Shown here one piece after another: positions 55,024 to 63,396 of a stretch of DNA of 64,000 nt (positions are counted from its first letter, which is position 1; the number at the start of each line of letters is the position of its first letter). Source of the stretch: Mycolicibacterium neworleansense. GTDB lineage: Bacteria > Actinomycetota > Actinomycetes > Mycobacteriales > Mycobacteriaceae. The stretch is from positions 2,232,001 to 2,296,000 of the forward strand of contig NZ_CWKH01000001.1 of NCBI RefSeq assembly GCF_001245615.1, written 5' to 3'. Made by a program: the position numbers and the translations under genes. The notes beneath the pieces are model-generated. The model was given only the letters and a program-made list of their open reading frames with translations. It did not search any database and was not told the DNA's origin.

Positions 55024-56039
55024 AAATCTATGACCTTCTCGTTGCGGTTCTTGCGGTCCACGTAGAACTGCGCGGCGCGGCCGATCGATTCGGCGGTCGG
55101 CGCCGGTTTCCAGCCGAGGTCACGGGTGGCCTTGCTGTGATCGGCCGGCGAGGTCAGCCACATCAGCCGCGCGGCGGTCAGATTCATGGGAAAGTCAGTG
55201 CCGAACAACCGATTCGAGATGCCGGCCAGCCAGCCGAAGACATACAGGGGCGCCATCGGTATGCCGAATCGGGGCGGCCGGGCACCTACTGCCTCGGCTG
55301 CCACGGTGAACATCTCCCGCTGGGACATATAGCGCTCGGACACGATGTAGCGTTCTCCGATCCGCCCGTGCTCGGCGGCCAGGACGAGAGCCTGTGCCGC
55401 GTCGTCGATCCCGACCACCTCCGAGCCGACACCGCGCACGTATACGGGCAGCTTGCCGAACGCGGCCATCGCGACGAGCGCCCCCTGCCTCGGCTGCCAG
55501 TCGGGTGGGCCGTACGGGTTGGATACACACATCGCCACCGCTGGAAGGCCACGCTCCCGGGCATAGGACAGGACGAGGTCCTCGGCCTGACGCCGGGATT
55601 CGATGTACGGGCCGCCTTTGCCGGCCCAGTTGAACGGGGTGTCTTCGTCGACGGTGGTGCCGGCGTCACCGACGGCGATCGTTCCGATGGTGCTGAGGAA
55701 CACGAACCGCTGCAGGTCGGCGTTCACCGCGACGTCGAGGACGTTGCGCAGACCCTCGACGTTGGTTGAGAACAGGGGCGTCGGGTCGGCCAGGTGAGCC
55801 CGGGTGTCGACGACGCAGTAGAACACCACGTTTCGGTCCGCCATCGCAGCCGTCACCGCGGCCGTGTCGAAGATGTCGCCGTAACAGCGCTCGACGTCGA
55901 CATCGTCGATGCCCTTGGTCGAACTGCTGCGTCGGAGTAGCACCCGCACGTCGTCACCACGCTCGACGAGTTGCCGGGTGACACATGCCCCGACGTTTCC
56001 GCTCGCGCCCATGACGAGCACTTTTCGCCGGCGATCCAT
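55020..56039 (-). CDS. NAD-dependent epimerase/3beta-HSD-like extended SDR
   Basis: Extended SDR of 339 aa. Cofactor loop KVLVMGASGNVGACVTRQLVERGDDVRVLLRRSS, then VDVERCYGDIFD, STNVEGLRNVLDVAV, FLSTIGTIAVGD, the catalytic YIESRRQAE (Tyr-x-x-x-Arg where Lys is usual) and VSNPYGPPDW. The Arg in place of the catalytic Lys deserves checking. Related to 3beta-hydroxysteroid dehydrogenases and dihydroflavonol reductases. ATG at 56039 with GGAG 5 nt upstream. First gene of the epimerase-BVMO-hydrolase operon, with operator C of the 19-bp motif just upstream. Confidence 0.85.
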   Translation of the reverse strand: MDRRRKVLVMGASGNVGACVTRQLVERGDDVRVLLRRSSSTKGIDDVDVERCYGDIFDTAAVTAAMADRNVVFYCVVDTRAHLADPTPLFSTNVEGLRNVLDVAVNADLQRFVFLSTIGTIAVGDAGTTVDEDTPFNWAGKGGPYIESRRQAEDLVLSYARERGLPAVAMCVSNPYGPPDWQPRQGALVAMAAFGKLPVYVRGVGSEVVGIDDAAQALVLAAEHGRIGERYIVSERYMSQREMFTVAAEAVGARPPRFGIPMAPLYVFGWLAGISNRLFGTDFPMNLTAARLMWLTSPADHSKATRDLGWKPAPTAESIGRAAQFYVDRKNRNEKVIDL

Positions 56040-56076
56040 CGCTACTCCATCCCAGTCGGTTACCAGTGTTGGATGA

Positions 56077-56095
56077 TACGGTAATGCTTTCAGTA
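56077..56095. promoter_or_regulatory. Operator C of the shared 19-bp motif
   Basis: TACGGTAATGCTTTCAGTA (56077-56095) shares TACnGTAA and TTCAGTA with operators A and B at identical spacing. It lies in the 89-nt divergent gap between the epimerase-BVMO-hydrolase operon and the LLM gene at 56129. Confidence 0.7.
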
Positions 56096-56128
56096 GTGCC
56101 CCGAAACGGGTCAGAAACGGGGAAATAG

Positions 56129-57070
56129 ATGAAGTACACCCTCGAATATCCGAGCGAGCTGCCCACCGCACCTGACGACTTCCTGCATCCCGAGGTCATC
56201 CACGCGGTCGCCACCCAGGCCGAAGCGTCGGGCTTTTCGGCCGTCGCCCTGAGCGAGCATCCGGCCCCGTCGGTCAAGTGGCGGAACAACGGCGGGCACA
56301 ACACGCTGGACCCGATCGCCGCTCTGAGCTTCATGGCGGCTGCCACCACGCGTATCCGGTTGATGACCAATCTGTACGTGCTGGCCTTCCGCAACCCGTA
56401 CCTGTCCGCCAAAGCACTGGGCAGCCTCGACCTGGTCTCCGGGGGCCGGCTCATCGCGGGCGTCGGGGCCGGCTACCTGGGTTCGGAGTTCGCGGCGGTG
56501 GGCGTCAGCCTTCACCGTCGCGCCGAGTTGCTCGATGAGGCGCTGGCGTCGTTACGGGCCATCTGGACCGACCCCGAAACACCGGTTACCGGCGCCGATT
56601 TCGCGGCGGTGGGACCGGTCTGGCTGCAACGGCCCGTCCAGCGGCCACATCCGCCGATCTGGATCGGCGGAAATGGCGCCGCCGCCATTCGACGCGTTGT
56701 CGAGCACGGCGACGGCTGGATGCCGATCATCGCCGCGTCAGGCATGGCCTCTGCCATGCGCACCGCGGCCATCGAGAACACCGAGCAATTCGGCGCGGCC
56801 GCGCAGCGCCTGCGCAACCGGCTCACCGAGGCCGGCCGTGACCTGTCAGCCGTCGATATTCAGGTTGTGTGCCCGCCCGTCGACCTGGACGACGCTGCCT
56901 CGTTGCGTGGTGCACGTCAGGTGCTGGCGGAGCTCACGGGACACGGTGCGACGTGGGCGGTCGTGCATGTCGACGGCAGCAGCCCGCAAGCCGCGCTCGA
57001 CTACATCAAAGCCTTCGGCGAGGCAATGGATCTCGTCGCAGACCAGGGTGTCTCGGCTTCGCGTCTGTAA
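56129..57070 (+). CDS. LLM-class F420-dependent oxidoreductase
   Basis: Luciferase-like protein of 313 aa: VIHAVATQAEASGFSAVALSEHPAPSVKWRNNGGHNTLDPIAALSFMAAATTRIRLMTNLYVLAFRNPYLSAKALGSLDLVSGGRLIAGVGAGYLGSEFAAVGV and PVQRPHPPIWIGGNGAAAIRRVVEHGDGWMP are characteristic. GGGGAAA lies before the ATG. Divergent from the epimerase operon and ends at a hairpin. Probably F420-dependent. Confidence 0.88.
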   Translation: MKYTLEYPSELPTAPDDFLHPEVIHAVATQAEASGFSAVALSEHPAPSVKWRNNGGHNTLDPIAALSFMAAATTRIRLMTNLYVLAFRNPYLSAKALGSLDLVSGGRLIAGVGAGYLGSEFAAVGVSLHRRAELLDEALASLRAIWTDPETPVTGADFAAVGPVWLQRPVQRPHPPIWIGGNGAAAIRRVVEHGDGWMPIIAASGMASAMRTAAIENTEQFGAAAQRLRNRLTEAGRDLSAVDIQVVCPPVDLDDAASLRGARQVLAELTGHGATWAVVHVDGSSPQAALDYIKAFGEAMDLVADQGVSASRL

Positions 57071-57111
57071 CGCAGTGGCCGTGATTCGGGCGGCTTATCG
57101 CCGCTGCGTTA
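57066..57111. terminator. Hairpin between convergent LLM and SnoaL genes
   Basis: GTAACGCAGTGGC (57066-57078) pairs with GCCGCTGCGTTAC (57099-57111), 12 of 13 Watson-Crick plus one wobble, with a 20-nt loop. The LLM stop codon lies inside the first arm. Confidence 0.62.
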
Positions 57112-57130
57112 CACACGAACAGGCGCCGGG

Positions 57131-57565
57131 TTAGGCGGATTTGAACTTCAACAGCGTTCGGGTCAGGTGCAGGCTGGTGATCTGCCATGTGCCGTCACGC
57201 TTTTCATAGGTCTCGTGGTAGTGGCCCGCCCCGTGCAGCTCGTTGCCGTCGGCGAAGAACAGCATGTCCTCCATGGCCCAGATGCCGGTTGCGGTGGTGT
57301 CAGAGGTCATCGTGATCTCGGGGGTATGGCAGTGGTGCACAGTCGCCGCATGCTCCACCCCTCCCCACACCACGGGTAAGAATTCCTCGAAGCCGTTCAA
57401 CGGTGGAGCGGTCTGCGGGTCGGCACCGCCGGTCGACACCGCCATGTCGAGCTTCACCACGACGTCTTCGGCGAACAGACCCCGCCAAGAGTCGATGTCC
57501 TTGGTGTCCAGGTATCGGCAGTATCGGGCCTTGAGCTGCTTGATCGCCTCGATGTCGTCGGACAT
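57131..57565 (-). CDS. SnoaL-like (NTF2-fold) protein
   Basis: Cone-fold protein of 144 aa: IEAIKQLKARYCRYLDTKDIDSWRGLFAEDVVVKLDMAV...GVEHAATVHHCHTPEITMTSDTTATGIWAMEDML...HYHETYEKRDGTWQITSLHLTRTLLKF, a typical SnoaL_4 protein of catabolic clusters. GAGGAGG precedes the ATG at 57565. Upstream lies a half-conserved copy of the 19-bp operator (57596-57614). Probably forms a heteromer or pathway pair with the neighbouring SnoaL protein. Confidence 0.83.
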   Translation of the reverse strand: MSDDIEAIKQLKARYCRYLDTKDIDSWRGLFAEDVVVKLDMAVSTGGADPQTAPPLNGFEEFLPVVWGGVEHAATVHHCHTPEITMTSDTTATGIWAMEDMLFFADGNELHGAGHYHETYEKRDGTWQITSLHLTRTLLKFKSA

Positions 57566-57638
57566 GCGCGCCTCCTCGGTATCCACCGAGATGTATACCG
57601 TAAGACGTTCCGCACCGGAACGGTGGACCCCGAGCCGA

Positions 57639-58202
57639 TTACCAGCGCGCCGGCGCCGGGGTGTCCAGCGACAGCGGGCGGTCGTAGGACAGATCGGCAC
57701 GGTCGCGGGTGCCCACGAGATAACCCTGCTCGGCGAAGAAGGGCGACTGCAGCACCCTGGCGTCGGCGAGGAACATACCTTCCACGGTCGACCGACGAAC
57801 GGCGATGCGCCACTGACCATCTCGGCGTTCCATCCGATCGAGGTAGCGTCCGGTGATGAATTGGGCACTCTTGCCGTCGATTCCGATCAGCACGACGATC
57901 ACGTAGCTCTCGGCATGTGCGGTGTCACCGTCGACCTCGCAGGTGTGTGTGGTGATGTTGTGGGTGTGGACGCGAGACGTCTCAGCGTGAGTCTTGTTCG
58001 CCCACTCACCGTAATCAGGGCCCGTATTGACTGCTCGTCCGTGTTCATCGAGGCCGTCAGGGTGGTACGCCGAGGCGATCAGGTCGATGTCGTGGCGGTC
58101 GCAGCCGCGGGCGTGCCGGGCGATGCAGTCCAAGATCGCGGTTCGGTCCAGCAGATACCGAACGTCTCGCTGCAATACGTCCAGTGCGGGATCGACTGTC
58201 AT
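57639..58202 (-). CDS. SnoaL-like (NTF2-fold) protein
   Basis: Cone-fold protein of 187 aa: VRYLLDRTAILDCIARHARGCDRHDIDLIASAYHPDGLDEHGRAVNTGPDYGEWANKTHAETSRVHTHNITTHTCEVDGDTAHAESYVIVVLIGIDG and ITGRYLDRMERRDGQWRIAVRRSTVEG. The His/Asp-rich pocket residues (CDRHDIDL) suggest a dehydratase or isomerase of the SnoaL_4 type. AGGAG precedes the ATG at 58202. Divergent from the TetR gene at 58343, with a palindrome in between. Confidence 0.85.
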   Translation of the reverse strand: MTVDPALDVLQRDVRYLLDRTAILDCIARHARGCDRHDIDLIASAYHPDGLDEHGRAVNTGPDYGEWANKTHAETSRVHTHNITTHTCEVDGDTAHAESYVIVVLIGIDGKSAQFITGRYLDRMERRDGQWRIAVRRSTVEGMFLADARVLQSPFFAEQGYLVGTRDRADLSYDRPLSLDTPAPARW

Positions 58203-58280
58203 CGGAGCTCCTGCTCGTCGAGTGGAAGAAATCCGTGTCGCGGGCACACGTTCAGATGCGTGGGCGACTACGAAATGACA

Positions 58281-58296
58281 CTATACGACCGTACAG
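58281..58296. promoter_or_regulatory. Candidate TetR operator
   Basis: CTATACGACCGTACAG, arms CTATACG/CGTACAG with one mismatch around a 2-nt centre, between the divergent SnoaL (58202) and TetR (58343) starts. It differs from the shared 19-bp motif. Confidence 0.45.
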
Positions 58297-58342
58297 CAGG
58301 AATCGAGTGCCAAAATGCTTGTATCGACCGAGCGAGGAGACC

Positions 58343-58981
58343 ATGGCAGCAACGTCGCGACGGGTGGGCGCCGAAACGTCCAAGACGAGGGACACGCTCC
58401 TGGACTGTGTCGAGCAGATGATGCTCAGCGAGGGCTATGCGAGCGTCACCTACCGGGCGCTGGCCGCCAAAGCCGAGGTGACTCCCAGTCTGGTCCAGTA
58501 CTACTTCCCCACCCTCGATGACATCTTCGTCGCCGCGATACGGCGGTATTCCGAGCGCGGGATCAACCACCTCTCCGAGCTACTCACATCACGCGCGGAA
58601 GACCCTTTGCGAGCCGTTTGGGAGTACAGCTGGGATGAGGCCACCGGTGCTCTGATAACCGAGTTCATGGCGCTGGGCAACCATCGCAAATCGATCCGGA
58701 CCGAGATCGCCAAGGTGACCGAGAATGTGCGCAAGATGCAACTCGATGCGCTGATAGCCAAGTTCGGTGAAGACGCTCGGCCAATCGGGGACCTCTCGCT
58801 GCCCGCGCTGCAGGTTTTGATGTCCGGACTGCCGAAGTTCCTCAATCTCGAGAAAGGCATCGGTGTCAGAACCGCACATGCCGAGGTTACTGAGGCATTC
58901 GAACGCTACTTGGACCTCGTAGAGCCGCCGGTGTCACCGAAGAAGAAGGCTGCGCCACGCCGGCGCAAGGCACAAACCTAA
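58343..58981 (+). CDS. TetR family regulator
   Basis: Regulator of 212 aa with HTH SKTRDTLLDCVEQMMLSEGYASVTYRALAAKAEVTPSLVQYYFPTLDDIFVAAI, a helical effector domain, and a basic C-terminal tail (PKKKAAPRRRKAQ). ATG at 58343 with GAGGAGA upstream. Divergent from the SnoaL genes and convergent with the acyl-CoA dehydrogenase operon, its stop sharing bases with that gene's stop. A plausible local regulator of the catabolic genes. Confidence 0.87.
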   Translation: MAATSRRVGAETSKTRDTLLDCVEQMMLSEGYASVTYRALAAKAEVTPSLVQYYFPTLDDIFVAAIRRYSERGINHLSELLTSRAEDPLRAVWEYSWDEATGALITEFMALGNHRKSIRTEIAKVTENVRKMQLDALIAKFGEDARPIGDLSLPALQVLMSGLPKFLNLEKGIGVRTAHAEVTEAFERYLDLVEPPVSPKKKAAPRRRKAQT

Positions 58982-60156
58982 CCGCGCGGGAGCCCGAGCG
59001 CCCGTTGCGCGATGATGTTGCGCTGTATTTCTGAGGTTCCGCCTGCGATGGTGGCACCGAAACTACGCAAGTAGCGAGTGAACCAACTACTGGTGTAGCT
59101 CTCGAGGTGGTACGGCGAGAAGGAACCTGTCTGGGCGGGATCGATGAGTCCAGCTGAACCCGACCCGTTGAACGCCGCGTCGGCTGCTGCCTGTATCGCC
59201 TCGGAACCCATCAGTTTCAGTACCGACATCCTTGACGGGTCATCCGCTCCCCTTGCGGCTCTGGTGAGTTCGGCCGATCCCATCAGGCGTAGCGCCCAGT
59301 CGTCCATGACCAACGTCGCATAGGCGTCGCGGTCGACGTCCGACGCGGGCCGCCAGTCCTCGATGAACTCCTGCAGCCGGTCGGCATAGCTCAGCCACAG
59401 CAAGGTCCGCTCGTGGCCGAGTGAACCGTTGGCTACCTGCCATCCCCCGTTGAGTTCACCGACGAGATTGCCGACGGGCACGCGGACGTCGGAGAAGAAC
59501 ACCTCGTTGAAGTCGATGTCATCTTGGCCGCACGCCGATGCGAAGGGCCGGCGCGTGACACCCGCCAGATCGGTGGGTATGAGCAGGACGCTGATGCCTT
59601 GGTGCTTCGGTGCGTTCTGGTCGGTGCGCACCAGCGTGAACAGCACGTCGGCGTCGTGTGCACCGGAGGTCCACACCTTCTGACCGTTGACGACGAAGTG
59701 GTCGTTGTCGAGCACGGCCCGGGTTCGCAAAGACGCCAGATCGGATCCAGCCCCGGGTTCGCTCATTCCCAGCGCCGCGGTCCTCTCCGCACGCAGGATC
59801 GGAATGGCCCACCGCTCTTGCTGTTCCGTCGTTCCGAAGTGGATGAGCGAAGCGGCGATGATACCCACCCCTTGCGGGTTGAAAGTCTGATACACCCGCC
59901 GCCGGGACAGTTCTTCGAAGTACACGTACTGCTCGACCACAGTTGCGTTTCGGCCGCCGAATTCGGGCGGGTATCCGGGATGCAGCCAACCGTTGTCGAA
60001 CATCAGACGCTGCCACTGACGTGCCCATTCGGGAACATGGGCGCTCGACGACGATCGCTCCGCCGAGGCCACCGCGGCATCGGGTAGGTGCGTATCCAAG
60101 AACTCGATGAACTCGGCTCGGAATGCCTCCACCGCCGGGTCGAACGTGAGCTGCAC
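58978..60156 (-). CDS. Acyl-CoA dehydrogenase
   Basis: FAD-dependent acyl-CoA dehydrogenase of 392 aa. N-terminal helical domain (FRAEFIEFLDTHLP), flavin loop GMSEPGAGSDLASLRTRAVLDNDHFVVNGQKVWTSGAHDADVLFTLVRTD, mid-domain GISVLLIPTDLAGVTRRPF and the C-terminal GGTSEIQRNIIAQRALGLPRG. The catalytic Glu position was not assigned with certainty. Introduces the alpha-beta double bond into an acyl-CoA. Mycobacterial homologues in steroid side-chain pathways form alpha2beta2 pairs with a second FadE, but here it is single. Last gene of the five-gene operon that enters from the right edge. Confidence 0.92.
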   Translation of the reverse strand: MQLTFDPAVEAFRAEFIEFLDTHLPDAAVASAERSSSSAHVPEWARQWQRLMFDNGWLHPGYPPEFGGRNATVVEQYVYFEELSRRRVYQTFNPQGVGIIAASLIHFGTTEQQERWAIPILRAERTAALGMSEPGAGSDLASLRTRAVLDNDHFVVNGQKVWTSGAHDADVLFTLVRTDQNAPKHQGISVLLIPTDLAGVTRRPFASACGQDDIDFNEVFFSDVRVPVGNLVGELNGGWQVANGSLGHERTLLWLSYADRLQEFIEDWRPASDVDRDAYATLVMDDWALRLMGSAELTRAARGADDPSRMSVLKLMGSEAIQAAADAAFNGSGSAGLIDPAQTGSFSPYHLESYTSSWFTRYLRSFGATIAGGTSEIQRNIIAQRALGLPRG

Positions 60157-60171
60157 TACGACTCCTGCCGC

Positions 60172-61548
60172 TCATCCATTGCTGAACATGCCCCGATAGC
60201 CATAGGCGGGGTGCCGGTCGCTGATGTCCGCGGTCGGAGAACCGAACAGTTTCTCTCGAAGCGTTCCGGGCCGATATTCCTTCTGCATCAGCCCATTCGA
60301 TTGGAGAACCGGCACCAGATGGGTGAAGAAGTCGTCGTAGCTCTCCGGCATGAGCGCGTTCATCACCTGAACACCGTCTACTCCGGCTCGCTGATACTCC
60401 TCGAGGCGCTTGGCGATCGTCTCGGGTGACCCGACGACCATCTGGGGCAGTGACAGCGACGTGAGGAAATCCTTGACGGTGGGCTTGGTGCCTTCCGGCC
60501 AGGCATTGATGACGGAGAGAAATGCCCCACGGATACCCGGGATCTCGTCCACGATGTCCTCCAGTGGCGTGGCAGGGTCGTAGCGGCCCAGGTCGAGCCC
60601 GCTCAGGCTGGAGAAGTAGGCGGTTTGCGCCTCTTGGCTGCGGAACTCCTCCAGTTCACCCCACTTGCGGTAGGCCTCTTCGTCAGTCGATCCGATCACG
60701 AACATCATGCCCTGAAGGAACAGGATGTCACCGTCGCGTCGGCCGCGCTCGCGTGCCAGGCCACGCACAGTATTGACTTGCTGTGCAATGGTTTCCAGCG
60801 TCATGGCCGAAAGGAACATGAGTTCGGCGTGGCTGCTGGCGAAGTCCAGGCCCGCGGGCGAGCCGCCGGCCTGGGCCAAGACGGGCGTGCGCTGAGGCGA
60901 CGGCTCCATCAGGTTGAAACCCTCGATGCTGTAACGCTTACCCTCGTGGTTGATGTCGTGGACTTTCGTCGGGTCCGCATATATCCCGGAGTCCGGGTTG
61001 TTGACGACCGCATCGACGTCCCAGGACCCCTCCCACAGCTTGTAGGTGACGTCGACATACTCGGCAGCCCATGCGTAACGCTCCTCATGTGAGGGGCTGG
61101 TCGGCAACCCGAGATTGCGGAAGGCCTTCTCGTTCGCCGACGTGACGATATTCCAGCCGATCCTGCCGTTTGTGAGGTTGTCCAGGGTGGAGACGGCACG
61201 GGCGAAGACGAACGGGTGATGCTGGATGACCGAACTGGTGTACATAAAGCCCAGATCCTTGGTCTGATGCGCCATTGCCGGGATCACCATGGTGCAGTCC
61301 CCGATCGGCACGTTCATCGCCATCTCGAAGATCACGTCGCGAGAACCGTTGTACTCCCCCTGAACACCGATCACGTCGGTGAAGAAGAAGGCATCGACCT
61401 TCGCCTTCTCGGCTTTCTTGGCCAGATCCACCCACAGGTCGAAGCCCTTGAAGTCTCGGTTGCGAGCTCGTGGATGCCGCCAACTGCCGTGGAAGTTATG
61501 GCCGATCGAGTCCATGAGCAGCAACGTGAAGATCATCCGTTTTGACAT
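60172..61548 (-). CDS. NtaA/SnaA/DszA-family FMN-dependent monooxygenase
   Basis: Luciferase-like FMNH2-dependent monooxygenase of 458 aa. Family blocks are HNFHGSWRHPRARNRDFKGFDLWVDLAKKAEKAKVDAFFFTDVIG, HHPFVFARAVSTLDNLTNGRIGWNIVTSANEKAFRNLGL, YAWAAEYVDVTYKLWEGSWDVDAVV and SPQRTPVLAQAGGSPAGLDFASSHAE. The C-terminus YRPGTLREKLFGS is the usual end of the family. It overlaps the upstream LLM gene by 16 nt and precedes the acyl-CoA dehydrogenase by 15 nt. Needs a flavin reductase from elsewhere. Confidence 0.9.
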   Translation of the reverse strand: MSKRMIFTLLLMDSIGHNFHGSWRHPRARNRDFKGFDLWVDLAKKAEKAKVDAFFFTDVIGVQGEYNGSRDVIFEMAMNVPIGDCTMVIPAMAHQTKDLGFMYTSSVIQHHPFVFARAVSTLDNLTNGRIGWNIVTSANEKAFRNLGLPTSPSHEERYAWAAEYVDVTYKLWEGSWDVDAVVNNPDSGIYADPTKVHDINHEGKRYSIEGFNLMEPSPQRTPVLAQAGGSPAGLDFASSHAELMFLSAMTLETIAQQVNTVRGLARERGRRDGDILFLQGMMFVIGSTDEEAYRKWGELEEFRSQEAQTAYFSSLSGLDLGRYDPATPLEDIVDEIPGIRGAFLSVINAWPEGTKPTVKDFLTSLSLPQMVVGSPETIAKRLEEYQRAGVDGVQVMNALMPESYDDFFTHLVPVLQSNGLMQKEYRPGTLREKLFGSPTADISDRHPAYGYRGMFSNG

Positions 61549-62501
61549 ATCCGTCCTCGATTCGAAGTTCTTCGGCTACGCGCAAGTTCGATGAGCAGGT
61601 CCCGCGTCCGGGCCAACGACGACCGCCGTGCGTCACGGTCAGGGCCAACCGCAACAGGTTGGGCCCAGATGTCCGTTGCACCGGAATCCAGCAGCCGTTG
61701 CAACCCGGCCTCCACAGCGGCCTCATCTCCTACGATCGCCAGATCAGCCGCCGACGCGGCACCACCTGCTTCGATGATGCGCCGGTAATTGGCCATACCG
61801 GCATATCCGCGGGATGTCTCGGCCACAGCACGTCGCGCTTCGTCGACGTCGCTGTGCACTGCGACGGGCAACCCCGCCACGATTCGGGGCAGCTGCCGCC
61901 CCGCGGCGGCCGCTGCCGCGGAAAGTGCTGGTGCGATGTAATTTTCGATCGCCTCGGCGGAGGCCATCCACAGCACCACACCATCGGCATATCTACCGGC
62001 GATACGTACCATGCGCGGCCCGAGGGCCGCGAGCAGGACCGGGATCCGGTGGTCTACGGCAACCATTCGGCCCTGACTGCCGTGCAGCGACCAGTGCGAG
62101 CCCGCAGAATCGACAGTCTCGCCCCGCATCAAAGCGGTGAGGATCGCCAAGTACTCCTCGGTGTTCTGCGCGGGCTGCGCGTACGAGAGGCCGAGGACGT
62201 CGCGGACGACAGGTTCATGGGAGGGGCCGATGCCCAGCACCAGCCCGGACCGCCCCATCGCGTTGGCCGCTGCGGCCACCCGGTTGGCTTGCAACAGCGG
62301 ATGACACGGATAGGTCTGCAGCACCGCCGTGCCCAGTTCGATGGACGTCGTCGCCCGCCCGGCGAGGGCCATTGCCACCAACGGATCCCCCGCCACCCCG
62401 CTGGCATACCACAGCGCGCTGAATCCGTCCGATTCTGCTTGTGCGGCTTGGTCCACGATCTTGTCCACCGTGGACCCACCACCCGTCAACCCGATGCGCA
62501 C
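61533..62501 (-). CDS. LLM-class F420-dependent oxidoreductase
   Basis: Luciferase-like protein of 322 aa: VRIGLTGGGSTVDKIVDQAAQAESDGFSALWYASGVAGDPLVAMALAGRATTSIELGTAVLQTYPCHPLLQANRVAAAANAMGRSGLVLGIGPSHEPVVRDVLGLSY is the F420-binding TIM-barrel start of the TIGR03564-like mycobacterial subfamily, as I recall it. GTG at 62501 with GAGGGG 7 nt upstream. The frame extends upstream through the SDR gene without family residues. It lies 10 nt after the SDR gene in the operon. Confidence 0.87.
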   Translation of the reverse strand: MRIGLTGGGSTVDKIVDQAAQAESDGFSALWYASGVAGDPLVAMALAGRATTSIELGTAVLQTYPCHPLLQANRVAAAANAMGRSGLVLGIGPSHEPVVRDVLGLSYAQPAQNTEEYLAILTALMRGETVDSAGSHWSLHGSQGRMVAVDHRIPVLLAALGPRMVRIAGRYADGVVLWMASAEAIENYIAPALSAAAAAAGRQLPRIVAGLPVAVHSDVDEARRAVAETSRGYAGMANYRRIIEAGGAASAADLAIVGDEAAVEAGLQRLLDSGATDIWAQPVAVGPDRDARRSSLARTRDLLIELARSRRTSNRGRICQNG

Positions 62502-62511
62502 GCGGTTCCCC

Positions 62512-63396
62512 TCAACGCATCGTGTGCGCGTACTGCGTGTGCGGGTGCACACCGAACATGTCGCGGTAGGACGGCGGTTGGCGTCCCTCCTCATCGCGAA
62601 TGCCGTACTTGACTGCCAGTTCAGCCCCGATAAGTGTCTCGCCGCTCATCTCCATCAGGTCCGGATCGTTGTACAGCGCCCAGATGACGTGTCCGGTCAG
62701 TTCGGGTGTTTCGGCGGAATCCAAGATATGTCCGAACTTTTCGGGCTTGGCGGCGATGATTGCCCGGACCCGGTCGGTCAGAAGGGAACCCATCCAGATC
62801 GAGATCGCGGCGATGTCGAACTCACGCAGGTCGAAGGCCATGTCCGCGGCCATTTTGTCGGTACCTGCCTTCGGTACCCCGTAGGCCGGGCCGAACGCAT
62901 AGTGGGCCGCCCCCGAGGACGACGAAAAGGCCACGAGCCCTTTCCGTTGCGGGAGCATGAGCGGGGCGGCGTAGACAGTCGCGACGTAGCTGCTACGCAG
63001 GCCGACGTCCAGCGTGTCAATGACGTTCAGCGGCTCTTCCCAGAATTTCGTGCGGCCCATCATCTCGTCGCGGATGATCGCAGCGTTGTTCACCAGGATA
63101 TCGACCCGGCCGTGGTCACGGTCGATCTGCTCGAACAGTGCCTTCACCTGGTCGTCATCACCATGATCAACCTGCACGGCAATCCCGCACCCACCAACGG
63201 CACTGACCTGGGCCGCAGTCTGGTCAATGGTGCCGGCCCGAGGTGCAGCAGATCCGTCACGGCTCCGGCCGGTGACATACACCGTGCATCCGTGACTACC
63301 CAGCGCATGTGCGATCCCGGCACCGGCGCCGCGGCTGGCGCCGGTGACCACGGCAACGGGCGCACTTGAGGTCGCCTCGTCCGTTTCAGGAGCCAT
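62512..63396 (-). CDS. SDR family oxidoreductase
   Basis: Short-chain dehydrogenase of 294 aa. Cofactor loop VVTGASRGAGAGIAHALGSHGCTVYVTGRS, NNAAIIRDEMMGRTKFWEEPL, catalytic SSSSGAAHYAFGPAYGVPKAGTDKMAADMA (Ser, Tyr-x-x-x-Lys) and SIWMGSLLTDR. The inserted segment DEMMGRTKFWEEP is characteristic of the DHRS1-like branch. The ATG at 63396 shares a base with the stop of the P450 gene (TGATG), so translation is coupled. Confidence 0.9.
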   Translation of the reverse strand: MAPETDEATSSAPVAVVTGASRGAGAGIAHALGSHGCTVYVTGRSRDGSAAPRAGTIDQTAAQVSAVGGCGIAVQVDHGDDDQVKALFEQIDRDHGRVDILVNNAAIIRDEMMGRTKFWEEPLNVIDTLDVGLRSSYVATVYAAPLMLPQRKGLVAFSSSSGAAHYAFGPAYGVPKAGTDKMAADMAFDLREFDIAAISIWMGSLLTDRVRAIIAAKPEKFGHILDSAETPELTGHVIWALYNDPDLMEMSGETLIGAELAVKYGIRDEEGRQPPSYRDMFGVHPHTQYAHTMR

